Source: Planctomycetota bacterium (lineage in GTDB: Bacteria > Planctomycetota > UBA8108 > JACQVS01). From it: a stretch of 60,783 nt of DNA. This document shows, piece after piece, positions 25,161 to 34,849 of the stretch (position 1 is the first letter of the stretch; each line of letters starts with the position of its first letter). Under the pieces are notes generated by a model. It saw nothing but the letters and a program-made list of their open reading frames with translations. It was not told the origin of the DNA and searched no databases. Position numbers and translations under genes: made by a program. The stretch is from assembly GCA_028280485.1 (NCBI GenBank), contig JANQLS010000144.1, positions 1 to 60,783 of the forward strand. Direction: 5' to 3'.

Positions 25161-28100
25161 TTAAGCATCACAGACTGGCAAGGTTTCGCAACCGAGATCC
25201 ACTCCATCAGCATCTAATGGGGTTGGATCCACCCCACAGGTTTCTTTTCCTGGAGGTGCAGGAGGTGCGGTACCTAAGAACTGATGAGACAAGTTGGCGA
25301 TTGGATCAGTGATTTCAACTTTACCGTTGTCATCAAAGTCAGCGGCATCCATACAGGGAGGAGTAAACGTTCCCAAGAATTGGAAGGCCAAGTTGTTGAT
25401 AGGATCGGTAATTTCCAATGCGCCGTTACCATCGGTGTCACCCCGACGGAATTCAGGCTCATCGACAACTGGATCACACTGTTCTTCGAGGCTTGAGAGA
25501 GTTTCGATCTCACATTCCTCTAAGACGTAGTTGAAGAGATAAACTTCGTCGATCATTCCATTGAAGAGACAACAAGTTGTCGCTCTTAAGATTCCACCGA
25601 TCGTCGTGGTATCGTGAGCCCAGGCTTGACGGGCATAGCTCATATCGACTGAATCTTTGACTCCATCGACCCAAAGGCTCGCGTTACCAGCAGGATCCAT
25701 GGTAAAGACGATGTGATGCCAAGTGTTGTCGAATGGAGTGGCTTCCGATAAACGGTGATTGACGATTGTGGGGCCGTTTCGAATGAAGAGATCGAATTGA
25801 CCGGTGGTACCACCTCGTTCCGTTCCGAGGTTGAACAATGGGTTGTTGTCGGTAGAACTACTTTCGCTGAAGACGCGTCGGTCGTTTTGACTACCACCAT
25901 TAACCCACATGGCAACAGAGAATGACGGGTTGTTAGTTAAGGGAAGTCCGTGGTTTTGTTGAACCAAAACGATGTCATCTAAACCGTCGAACTGAACGGC
26001 TTGACCTACAACTCCGTCCACATAAGTAGGTTCACCATTTAAGAAAGAACCGTCATTATTTCCGATACTGTCTTCGAGGGTTTCATCGAAGGTAAAGTGA
26101 GAAATAATTTCAGGTTCAGGGGCAACAACTTCAAGCTCAACCGTGCAAGTGGAATCTTCGGCACGATCGAAACAAGCTAAGTCATCGTCAACCTCCAATG
26201 AAATCGAATAGGTACCAGGAATAAGGTTGAGAACAACACTCGATTGATCGGAAGGACCAAATTGAGTTCGGTTCCCGTCTTCATCGATAGCGGTGAAGGT
26301 ATAGATCAAAGGATCGCCTGAATCGTCGGATGCTCCAGTCGCAGAGAGAGTGAAATCTCCGAATAGATTCCCTTCAGGACCTTCGATGGTCAGTTCGCCA
26401 CAATGTGAATCACCATCTTCGGGGCAACCATCAGAGGGGATCAAAGCCTCGACTTCTTCTTGAGAGAGGGCGTAGTTGTATACGCGTACATCGTCAATTG
26501 CACCGGGGAACCAGTGAGAATCAGCTGCACGGCGGATACCACCGATAGAAGTAGTGTTTAAGATTCGGTTTCCGATGTCATAGGTGAAATCCGTGGCATC
26601 GAGGATACCGTCGATATAAACCTTGGCGACACCGTTGTCATCGACAAAGGCGATGTGGTGCCAAGTTTCGTCGAAGGCAACACGTTGAGAAAGGGGGTGA
26701 CCATTGTCTCCACCCGTTCCTCGGATGTAGATATCCACTTCACCGGTGTCGGATCTTGAATTGGTACCGATGTTGAGGAGGGGTTGGTTGGTGAGGTCAC
26801 TTCCCTCAGAGAAGACTCTCAAATCACGGCCTACTCCGTTTCCAGGAGGAGGTCCATTAACCCACAAGGCAACAGTGTAAGCACCGTGAGCGCTGATGGG
26901 TAAGTTCTCATTTTGAGTGACGTGAACAATCTCGCCGATTCCGTCAAACAAGATAGCTCCAACGGGATTGCCATCAAAACCTTCAACGTAAATGGGATCG
27001 GCTTCGATACCCCCATTGATAAATACGCCGTCGTTTCCACTGGCTTGTGAATCTTCAGTAGTTTCATCGAAAGTCCAGTGAGAGACGAGTTGTGGCTCTT
27101 GAGCTTCAACGACGATTTCTTCAGTGTGGGTTCCGTCTTCGGCGACGTCGTCACAGTTGGGATCATCATCCACAGTGATCGTAAGCGTCCAGGTGCCGGC
27201 GCCGAGCATGGCTGCGGCGTTACCGAGGCCATCACCAGCGGTGACGATAGGAGCATCAACTCCGTTATTAAATTCGAAACGATAGATGATGGGATCACCT
27301 GAATCATCGAATGAACTTAAAATTTCAACGAAGTAATTTCCGGGACCATTATTTGAAGGACCGGTGACAATAACATCTTCTAAGTGAGTGTCACCTTCTT
27401 CGGGGCAGCCTAAAATCACTTGTTCGCTACAAGTGTTATCGTCGGCTACATCATCACAATCAGCATTGTCATCAACAGAAAGACTGATCGTCCAATCTCC
27501 TTCACCTAAGTTGAATTCAACAAAGTCTAAAGCCGTAGGACCTTGAACGATTGGGGCATCGACACCGTTGTCGGCTGTGAAGGTGTAAATGATAGGATCA
27601 CCTGAATCATCGGTGGCATCGGCGATAGCCGTAACGATTCCGGGGCTTCCATCCTCAGGAGCGATGATTTGTAAGCCGTTACAGTGGGTATCTCCATCTA
27701 TAGGGCAACCGATGAGGATTTCAGTTGAACAAGAATTATCGTCAGCTTCATCAGGGCAGAAGCCTTGATCGTCAACCGTTACACGGACGGCCCATTCGCC
27801 GTTACCGAGATCAAAGGTTGCGGTGTTGTCGGGGCTAGGACCTGAGGTCAAGGTTTCGGTATCGCTGATCGCTTCAAAGAAGTAGAGGATCGTATCACCA
27901 GAGTCATCACTGGCCCCTTCAGCGGTGAAGGTGTAGGCGCCAGGTGAACCATCATCGGGTCCAGCGGTTTGTACGATATCGCCACAGTGAGTGTCACCGT
28001 CGGCGGGGCATTCGATTCCACCAGAAACGATCTCTACAACTTCTTCTTCAGTGAGAGCATGATCGTAGAGACGAACGTCATCGATACTGGCGGAGATTTG

Positions 28101-28763
28101 GCAGCAAAGATTTTCGAAAGCACCACCACGGAGGATTCCACCGATAGTTGAAGCATCGACGGGCATATCGCCTTTGGTGTATGAAAAGTCAGTACCGTCG
28201 AGGACGCCATCGATATAAAGAACGGCTTGTCCGTTGTCATCAACCCATGCGATGTGATGCCAGGTACCATCAAAAGCAACGCCTTGGGAATGGCGGTGCG
28301 CAACAAGTTGTTGGCCGGCAGCATTTCGAATGAAAATATCTACTGTTCCATCAGCACCGGTGTTGTGAGTACCAATGTTTAGAAGGGCATTGTTATTGGT
28401 ACTGGAAGACTCTGAATACACGCGGTCATCATTTTGACCTGTGAAGTCAGCCTTTACCCACATGGCGACTGAATAAGCTGGATTGTTGTAAAGGGGCAAT
28501 GCGCCACCTTGGTCAACTAAGACGACATTTTGGTTAGCCGCATCGAAAGCGATGGCACCGTCGTCAGAACCATCAAAACCTGTATCGGTTGCAGGGTCAG
28601 TAGGTGCGCCTAGTTCGAAGTAAGTTCCTTCTAAACCACCGACTTCATCTTCAATAAATCCGTCCATCGAAAAATGGGCGACTAAGTCTGCACGCAAGTT
28701 TGAAGTTGAAAACAACACCAAACCAACGAGCAGAGTTAAGAGGAAAGGTACCCTCTTTCTCAT
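25161..28763 (-). CDS. Large secreted LamG/PKD-like protein with dockerin-like C-terminus
   Basis: The 1200-residue product has a signal peptide (about 1-26), then three LamG (concanavalin-A-like) domains at about 27-245, 560-775 and 885-1095. Each shows TWHHI, AMWV or ALWV and a DDVRLY or DEVYLF type end. Between them are four repeats of about 85-100 residues opening with CPxxGDxHC or the variant CPEEGDTHL and containing DDSGDP and W-x-x-xVTVDD, shaped like PKD or immunoglobulin-like domains. The end is two dockerin-like calcium loops (GDTDGNGALEITDP and ADFDDNGKVEITDP) plus CETLPVC. LamG domains usually bind glycans or proteins, so an adhesin or surface structural protein is likely. It is divergent from the CotH protein gene. 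Confidence 0.85.
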   Translation of the reverse strand: MRKRVPFLLTLLVGLVLFSTSNLRADLVAHFSMDGFIEDEVGGLEGTYFELGAPTDPATDTGFDGSDDGAIAFDAANQNVVLVDQGGALPLYNNPAYSVAMWVKADFTGQNDDRVYSESSSTNNNALLNIGTHNTGADGTVDIFIRNAAGQQLVAHRHSQGVAFDGTWHHIAWVDDNGQAVLYIDGVLDGTDFSYTKGDMPVDASTIGGILRGGAFENLCCQISASIDDVRLYDHALTEEEVVEIVSGGIECPADGDTHCGDIVQTAGPDDGSPGAYTFTAEGASDDSGDTILYFFEAISDTETLTSGPSPDNTATFDLGNGEWAVRVTVDDQGFCPDEADDNSCSTEILIGCPIDGDTHCNGLQIIAPEDGSPGIVTAIADATDDSGDPIIYTFTADNGVDAPIVQGPTALDFVEFNLGEGDWTISLSVDDNADCDDVADDNTCSEQVILGCPEEGDTHLEDVIVTGPSNNGPGNYFVEILSSFDDSGDPIIYRFEFNNGVDAPIVTAGDGLGNAAAMLGAGTWTLTITVDDDPNCDDVAEDGTHTEEIVVEAQEPQLVSHWTFDETTEDSQASGNDGVFINGGIEADPIYVEGFDGNPVGAILFDGIGEIVHVTQNENLPISAHGAYTVALWVNGPPPGNGVGRDLRVFSEGSDLTNQPLLNIGTNSRSDTGEVDIYIRGTGGDNGHPLSQRVAFDETWHHIAFVDDNGVAKVYIDGILDATDFTYDIGNRILNTTSIGGIRRAADSHWFPGAIDDVRVYNYALSQEEVEALIPSDGCPEDGDSHCGELTIEGPEGNLFGDFTLSATGASDDSGDPLIYTFTAIDEDGNRTQFGPSDQSSVVLNLIPGTYSISLEVDDDLACFDRAEDSTCTVELEVVAPEPEIISHFTFDETLEDSIGNNDGSFLNGEPTYVDGVVGQAVQFDGLDDIVLVQQNHGLPLTNNPSFSVAMWVNGGSQNDRRVFSESSSTDNNPLFNLGTERGGTTGQFDLFIRNGPTIVNHRLSEATPFDNTWHHIVFTMDPAGNASLWVDGVKDSVDMSYARQAWAHDTTTIGGILRATTCCLFNGMIDEVYLFNYVLEECEIETLSSLEEQCDPVVDEPEFRRGDTDGNGALEITDPINNLAFQFLGTFTPPCMDAADFDDNGKVEITDPIANLSHQFLGTAPPAPPGKETCGVDPTPLDADGVDLGCETLPVCDA

Positions 28764-29520
28764 AACAATACTCCTTAAGTGAACGAGCCCGGGGCGAGAT
28801 CAGCTTTCAGAAACTGAACTCTTCCCACGTATAAAAAAAATTTTTGAACCTATCGCTATGAGTATTGGCACTTTCGATGGATATCAACAATCGCTCATCA
28901 CCACAATTGATGAGGATTACTTTCCCTAGAACCAGAACCACCACTCCGTCTTTCACAAAAAAAGAGGGGAGTGGCTTGGTTGTGATTTAGGAGAAACTCC
29001 CAAATTTAAAACTGATCCAATTCTGTTTACAAAATCTGGGATCAGTTGATTGTTGATAGGACCCTCGTTTGAAGAGCGCTAATTGCAGGTGATCCGTTCT
29101 TTAGAGATGGGTGAAATTCTAGAATTTGATTCTTAGATTTTTCCCTACCCAAATTGGAGAACTGATTGGATCTTAGATCCTGCAAAACCCATAAAGATAT
29201 AGCTTTATGATACCCAAAGAACTCGCGTAATTAAGGATTCAAATCGTATTTTTTTAAGTCCGTTTTTGTAAGCGATCTTTAGAGGCTGCAAGTGGGTAGG
29301 TAGGATTGTCAGAATAACTTAATTCCTCTGGGTTTATGGCATACCGCTGTTAAAATTAAGCTTTGGGTTTTTATGGAGGCTGGGACATTTATACCTACCC
29401 TTCATAGTCACTACACCGTCACTACACTGTCTCTTCACAGTATTTCCACTGACACATTCCCAGATTTTCTTCAAATCTGATCTCAATCTTGAAATTCAAT
29501 AGGACCTTTGCTGTTTCACT
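28764..29520. promoter_or_regulatory. Long divergent intergenic region
   Basis: A 757-base region between two large secreted-protein genes holds both promoters and no gene. It contains a CCACTCC/GGAGTGG imperfect hairpin around 28950-28980 and an 11-base periodic repeat at 29407-29461. Otherwise I see nothing nameable. Confidence 0.45.
29407..29461 (+). repeat. Iteron-like 11 bp tandem repeats
   Basis: Five units in phase begin with GT or GA: GTCACTACACC, GTCACTACACT, GTCTCTTCACA, GTATTTCCACT and GACACATTCCC. The first two are almost identical and the later ones decay. The period equals one helical turn, so a protein could bind them all on one face. They lie 60 bases before the CotH gene. 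Confidence 0.6.
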
Positions 29521-32500
29521 ATGTGGTTCTCAAAATCTAATTTCGTCTTCTTAACATTTGTTTTGTGTAGCTCACTTCTTATGAGTGCCGTAGGTGACTT
29601 ATGGGCTCAGGATCTCGTCATCAATGAAATCGGAGCTGTTGGGAGCGATGATTTTCTCGATGAAGATGGTGAGCCCAGCGATTGGCTCGAAATCTACAAC
29701 GCGGGCACAACTATCGTCGATATGGATGGCTGGTTCTTAACGGACGATGCTCTCAATATCAACAAATGGTCGTTTCCATCGGTGATCTTAGAGCCTGGTG
29801 ATTTTCTGATCGTTTTTGCATCGGGAAAAGACCGCTCAGTTGCCGGAGAAGAACTTCATACCAATTTCAATCTCAGCCGTAACGGCGAATATTTAGGATT
29901 GATTTATTCCGATGGCACTACAGTGATCCATCAGTACACCCCTGAATACCCGCGCCAAGTCGAAGACATTTCCTATGGCGTTGCCTCGACCGAACTCACC
30001 ACTTTAATCGGGGACTTAGATACGGTCGATTATCACCTTCCCACTGACAACGGTTTGGGTGGCTCTTGGACAGAATTAAACTTCACCCCCGATGGAAGAT
30101 GGGTACAAAACGCAGCCAAGCCATTAGGTTACTCTGTCAGTGATGGTGGAGGGGCCTTCCCTCCTCCCGTAAGTTACTTTTCTTTTAATGGCACGATTCA
30201 AGACCAAGCTGGAAACAATCATGGATCCTACAGCGGTGGAAGTCCCAACTACGTTCAGGGATTTAACGGTCAGTCTCAGGGGGCCATCGATTTTTCCGGT
30301 AGTGACTACGTTACCTTAGATCAAAACACCAGCCTACCGATTTATTCTGAACCGGCCTACACGATCGCCATGTGGGTTAAAGGGATGCCTCAGAATGACA
30401 AGCGAGTTTATTCTGAAGGTTCTTCTTCATCGAACACTCCCCTCTTCAATATCGGGACAGATAATAATGGAAGTACTGGTAAGGTTGACCTCTTCATTCG
30501 ATCTAGTGGTGGTACTCCTCTAAGCCATGTGAAGTCAGATGGCATCGCCTTCGATGGAAACTGGCATCACATCGCTTGGGTCGATGTCGACGGGCAGGCC
30601 AAGCTTTATATCGATGGAGAACTCGACGGCCAAAACTTCAACTACAGTAAGCCTGACATGAATCTCGATATCAGTGCGATCGGTGCGGTTGTTCGTGCAG
30701 GGCCTTGTTGCGAATTCGATGGATCGATCGATGAGGTCGGAATTTGGGATGTCGCCTTGACCCCTGAAGAGATTTCAGTGCTTGCGGATGGGCAACCCCC
30801 TGGGGAAGGTTCATTATTCTCAGGCATCGTCGAAACGGACCTCGAACAAGACATGAAAGACAGCCATTCTTCTATCTATGTTCGAATTCCTTTTGACGTG
30901 GAAGATCCTGCGGCCTTCAGCAACCTCTCCGCTCGAGTGCGCTACGATGATGGCTTTGCGATGTTTTTAAATGGAGTTGAAGTGGCTTCACGAAACGATC
31001 CTCCAGTTTTGAATTGGAACTCCGTTTCAACGGAAGAGCGGGCGGATTCAGAAGCGATCGATTTTGAAGATATCAATATCACCCAGCATTTGAATGTATT
31101 AGTCGCTGGAGAAAATGTTCTGGCGATTCAAGGGTTAAATCTAACTGCCGATGATGCTGACTTTCTTTTAGATGTTCAGCTTTTGGCTTCGGGTCAGTTC
31201 GGAACGGAGTTACGCTTCTTCGAGCAGCCCACACCGGGTCAAGTCAACCAAGGTGGATTCGTCGACTTCGTTGCAGATACCAAGTTCACCATCGACCGTG
31301 GTTGGTTCGATGCACCTTTTGATGTTGAGATCTCGACAGAAACGCCGGGAGCCGAGATTCGTTACACGACGGATGGAACTGCTCCGAGTTCCACTCACGG
31401 TCAAGTCTATGATGGACCGATTACTATCGATACTACGACCACCTTACGTGCGATCGCTCATCGAAATGGTTTCGTTCCTACAAACGTCGATACCCAAACT
31501 TACATCTTCTTAGACGATGTCATTCGTCAACCTAAGTCTCCCCCTCCAGGCTATCCCGCTACTTGGCAAGGATTCATGGCCGATTACGGTATGGATCCTG
31601 AAATATGTCTCGACGACACGGAGCCTCACTACGAGCCAGGAATTAAAGATGACTTACTCGCGCTTCCCACTTTATCGATTGTGCTCGCGCCGGATGATCT
31701 TATGGGATCATCCCGAGGAATTTATACTCACTCTCAACGCAGAGGGCGCTCTTGGGAGCGGGCCTGTTCTGTGGAGTTGATGTACCCCGATGGCAGTGAG
31801 CCAGGCTTCCAAGTGAACGGTGGCGTTCGTATGCAAGGGAACTCGAGTGCTCGACCTGGTGAAGGAAAGCACACCTTTAGATTGGTCTTTAGAGACGAAT
31901 ACGGACCGAAGAAACTTCGCTATCCTCTTTATAAGGATTCAGATGTCGATAGTTTTGATACTCTCAGCGTTCGTTGTTTCTCAACGGATAGTTGGCACTT
32001 TAAGGATGGGGGGTCGCGATATCGTCGTTGGGACTCCCAGTTCATTCGCGACCTTTGGATGCGAGACAGTCAAATCGCCATGGGGCAACCCGGTTCTCAC
32101 AGTATCTATGTTCATCTTTATGTGAACGGCATGTATTGGGGTTTGTACAATCCTTCAGAACGACCTGACGATGAATTCGGTTCGGATCACCTCGGAGGCG
32201 AGCCTGAAGATTGGGATATCTACAAAGATTTTACGGAGCTCTTCCGAGGAAATTCCACCGCTTGGAATCAATTGATGAGCATGGCCTCTGCTGGATTTAG
32301 TAGCCAAACATCTTATCAACGCGCGCAGGGAAACAATCCCGATGGAACTCGCAACCCAGCATTTCCCGTGCTCTTAGATGTCGACAATCTCATCGAGTAC
32401 ATGTTGCTCCACTTTTACGGTGGATCCGAAGATTGGCCGCATCATAACTATTTCGCTGGTAGGTTAAGAACAGATGACTCTACGGGTTGGAAATGGTTTG

Positions 32501-34503
32501 TTTGGGACCAAGAGATCGTTCTCGATTGGAACTATCGCGATCGATTGAATGTAACCAACACAGGTCCTGCTTCCGTCTATGCGGCGGCGAAGCAAAATCT
32601 TGAGTTTAGGACTCGCTTTGGAGATCTCGCTTACAAGCATCTCTACAACGGCGGTTTATTGACAAACGAAGAGACTCAAGCGCGTTGGATGAGACGAGCC
32701 AATGAAATCGATCGGGCGATCGTCGGTGAATCAGCCCGTTGGGGAGATTATCGTACGGAAGTTTCCGATCCTCGAAATTCTCCTGCTGTGCTTTATACGA
32801 GGGAAGGTCACTGGTTGGTCGAGCAAGAAAAAGTGATGAATACTTATTTGCCTCAATCACGAACATTGCTTATTCAACGTCTCAAAAGAGATAACCTTCT
32901 TCCCGATGTCGAAGCTCCAGCATTCAATCAACACGGCGGGCGAATCGCTAGTGGATTTGAATTAGAGCTAACCGCACCTGAGGGAGAAATCTATTACACC
33001 TTCGATGGCGAAGATCCTCGTCTGGAGGGGGGAGAAGTTTCTCCGAATGCTTTGTCTTTAGGGCCGACACAAACTGAACTCATCGTGGCTGAAGGAGCAA
33101 ATGCTCGAATTTTAGTTCCCACCTCGGCTCACTCTGGCATCGAAGAAACATGGATGCTTCCCGAGTTTAACGATGGCGCTTGGGATGAGGGATCTTCAAG
33201 CGTAGGTTACGACCGAAATACCACCTATGACGATCACATCGATACCGACCTTAGAGCCGAGATGGATGGAGAGAATGCTACAGTCTGGATTCGCATTCCA
33301 TTCAATATCGATGACCCAGCGAGGTTCAATTCGCTCGTTCTAAAAATGAAGTACGATGATGGCTTCTACGCTTATCTCAATGGTGAGTTCTTAGAATCGA
33401 GAAACGCCCCTGATAGCTTAGATTGGAACGCTGAAGCCGACGGTTCACACAGTGATACCTTGGCCGTCGAATTTGAATCACTCTTTATCGAGAATGCTCA
33501 CCAGCATCTGCGTGCGGGTGAAAACATTTTGGCGATCCACGGCATGAACGTGATTCCTGGAAGTAGTGACTTCCTGATTGCAAGCGAGCTGTTAGGTGGA
33601 GTGGCATCTGAAGGTGAGAATTCACTCGTCCTCGAAGAGTCTACCTTGGTGAGCGCTCGCGCTCGCACTGGAAATGACTGGAGTGCACTCAATCAATCCG
33701 TTTTCATTGTGGATCAAGGATTGAGAGTGACCGAAATCAATTTCCATCCTCAAGGACCTTTCGATGGTTTCAGTGAATCTTCTTATGAATTCTTAGAACT
33801 GCAAAATTTCTCGGATCAGCCGATCGACCTGACGAACTACCGTTTGGCGGGAGGAGTCGGGTTCGACTTCTCTCAAGGTGCGGTGACGACGCTCGGGCCA
33901 GGTGAAATTATCATTGTCTGTGAAAACGTCGATGCCTTCGACCAACGGTACGGTAACCCTTCAATTACGGTTGCCGGGCAATACACCGGTAAATTGAACA
34001 ACTCGGGTGACAACATTCAGTTGGTCGGTATCTATGACGAAGTTTACTTGGATATCAATTACGGTGATCAGTGGTACCCCGAAGCCGACGGTGAAGGAGG
34101 GACTTTGATCCTCGTGGATGCTGAGACGGATGTCGATTTGATGTCTGAACCCTCAACTTGGGGTCTCTCTAACTTAGAGGATGGTTCGCCCGGTATCGAT
34201 GAAACTTCGGTCATACTGGATAACTTGCAACGTCCCGGTGATGCCAACCAAGATGGAATGTTGGATATCGGAGATGCGGTTTCGCTCTTAGTTCAGCTCT
34301 ACGTCGGTGGAGTACCCGCCCCTTGTGATGGCGCCAACGTCAATGATGGAAGTAACGTGCCACTCTTGGATGGAAACAACGATGGCATCGTCAATCAATC
34401 CGATGTGATCTACACCTTAACCTATCTCTATCTCGGAGGACCGGTTCACACTTTAGGTGCCAGTTGCGCGATTATCGAGGGTTGTCCTTCGATCTGTCGG
34501 TAA
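29521..34503 (+). CDS. Giant secreted CotH-kinase, LamG and lamin-tail-domain protein
   Basis: The 1660-residue product has these parts in order: signal peptide (about 1-29); lamin-tail domain (about 30-150, LVINEIGAVGSDDF); LamG (about 216-430); a jelly-roll-like domain (about 437-560); chitobiase-C-terminal-type domain (about 578-665, AEIRYTTDGTAPSS); CotH-type protein kinase fold (about 766-1060, GVRMQGNSSARPGEGKHTFR, LYVNGMYWGLYNPSERPDDE, WKWFVWDQEI); a second YYTFDGEDP domain (about 1146); a second jelly-roll copy (about 1230-1360); a second lamin-tail domain (about 1399-1530); and a dockerin-like end (from about 1569). CotH kinases phosphorylate spore-coat proteins in Bacillus; in Planctomycetota such fusions are surface proteins of unknown target. 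It is the largest gene here. Confidence 0.88.
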   Translation: MWFSKSNFVFLTFVLCSSLLMSAVGDLWAQDLVINEIGAVGSDDFLDEDGEPSDWLEIYNAGTTIVDMDGWFLTDDALNINKWSFPSVILEPGDFLIVFASGKDRSVAGEELHTNFNLSRNGEYLGLIYSDGTTVIHQYTPEYPRQVEDISYGVASTELTTLIGDLDTVDYHLPTDNGLGGSWTELNFTPDGRWVQNAAKPLGYSVSDGGGAFPPPVSYFSFNGTIQDQAGNNHGSYSGGSPNYVQGFNGQSQGAIDFSGSDYVTLDQNTSLPIYSEPAYTIAMWVKGMPQNDKRVYSEGSSSSNTPLFNIGTDNNGSTGKVDLFIRSSGGTPLSHVKSDGIAFDGNWHHIAWVDVDGQAKLYIDGELDGQNFNYSKPDMNLDISAIGAVVRAGPCCEFDGSIDEVGIWDVALTPEEISVLADGQPPGEGSLFSGIVETDLEQDMKDSHSSIYVRIPFDVEDPAAFSNLSARVRYDDGFAMFLNGVEVASRNDPPVLNWNSVSTEERADSEAIDFEDINITQHLNVLVAGENVLAIQGLNLTADDADFLLDVQLLASGQFGTELRFFEQPTPGQVNQGGFVDFVADTKFTIDRGWFDAPFDVEISTETPGAEIRYTTDGTAPSSTHGQVYDGPITIDTTTTLRAIAHRNGFVPTNVDTQTYIFLDDVIRQPKSPPPGYPATWQGFMADYGMDPEICLDDTEPHYEPGIKDDLLALPTLSIVLAPDDLMGSSRGIYTHSQRRGRSWERACSVELMYPDGSEPGFQVNGGVRMQGNSSARPGEGKHTFRLVFRDEYGPKKLRYPLYKDSDVDSFDTLSVRCFSTDSWHFKDGGSRYRRWDSQFIRDLWMRDSQIAMGQPGSHSIYVHLYVNGMYWGLYNPSERPDDEFGSDHLGGEPEDWDIYKDFTELFRGNSTAWNQLMSMASAGFSSQTSYQRAQGNNPDGTRNPAFPVLLDVDNLIEYMLLHFYGGSEDWPHHNYFAGRLRTDDSTGWKWFVWDQEIVLDWNYRDRLNVTNTGPASVYAAAKQNLEFRTRFGDLAYKHLYNGGLLTNEETQARWMRRANEIDRAIVGESARWGDYRTEVSDPRNSPAVLYTREGHWLVEQEKVMNTYLPQSRTLLIQRLKRDNLLPDVEAPAFNQHGGRIASGFELELTAPEGEIYYTFDGEDPRLEGGEVSPNALSLGPTQTELIVAEGANARILVPTSAHSGIEETWMLPEFNDGAWDEGSSSVGYDRNTTYDDHIDTDLRAEMDGENATVWIRIPFNIDDPARFNSLVLKMKYDDGFYAYLNGEFLESRNAPDSLDWNAEADGSHSDTLAVEFESLFIENAHQHLRAGENILAIHGMNVIPGSSDFLIASELLGGVASEGENSLVLEESTLVSARARTGNDWSALNQSVFIVDQGLRVTEINFHPQGPFDGFSESSYEFLELQNFSDQPIDLTNYRLAGGVGFDFSQGAVTTLGPGEIIIVCENVDAFDQRYGNPSITVAGQYTGKLNNSGDNIQLVGIYDEVYLDINYGDQWYPEADGEGGTLILVDAETDVDLMSEPSTWGLSNLEDGSPGIDETSVILDNLQRPGDANQDGMLDIGDAVSLLVQLYVGGVPAPCDGANVNDGSNVPLLDGNNDGIVNQSDVIYTLTYLYLGGPVHTLGASCAIIEGCPSICR

Positions 34504-34533
34504 CGGCATAATAAATTTAAATATCACTTATTA

Positions 34534-34562
34534 GGGCTGGCCTTGCACCAGCCCTTTTCTTT
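34534..34562 (+). terminator. Terminator after the CotH gene
   Basis: GGGCTGG (34534-34540) pairs with CCAGCCC (34548-34554) and is followed by TTTTCTTTT. The same stem sequence occurs after the repeat at 22518-22538. Confidence 0.8.
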
Positions 34563-34618
34563 TGAATATCGTCATTCAAATATTTGCCCCGCTGTGAGGA
34601 CTTGAACTCTCGCAATTT

Positions 34619-34764
34619 ATTAACTAACCCGGAGCGTAAGCGACGGGATACATCATCAATCCGAATTTCCATTTGGCATATTCTTATGGATAGCTAAGGC
34701 ATTTACTATCCGCCCACAATACACTTTAGCAATATCCCGTCGCTTACGCTCCGGGCTAGTTAAT
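34619..34764. repeat. REP-like inverted repeat pair R3
   Basis: Two 32 bp arms (34619-34650 and 34733-34764) are inverted copies with one mismatch; the core is CCCGGAGCGTAAGCGACGGG. They enclose 82 bases without a gene. A half-site matching the outer part of an arm lies at 40526-40544. A GGCTCGA/TCGAGCC stem follows at 34825-34841. Confidence 0.8.
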
Positions 34765-34849
34765 TTTGGTGTTTGAGCTATAGAGGGTGGGTTCTAGATC
34801 AAATATCATGTTTTTGCGTCATACGGCTCGAAGGTCGAGCCTACCACTA

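Noticed and set aside
26831..27307. Second minus-strand frame of 158 residues within the LamG gene
   Set aside because: It is a frame-shifted reading of LamG repeats; the main frame has conserved domains throughout.
34825..34841. GGCTCGA/TCGAGCC stem as terminator for the DUF389 gene
   Set aside because: No T run follows on the minus strand; it is more likely a short dispersed palindrome.
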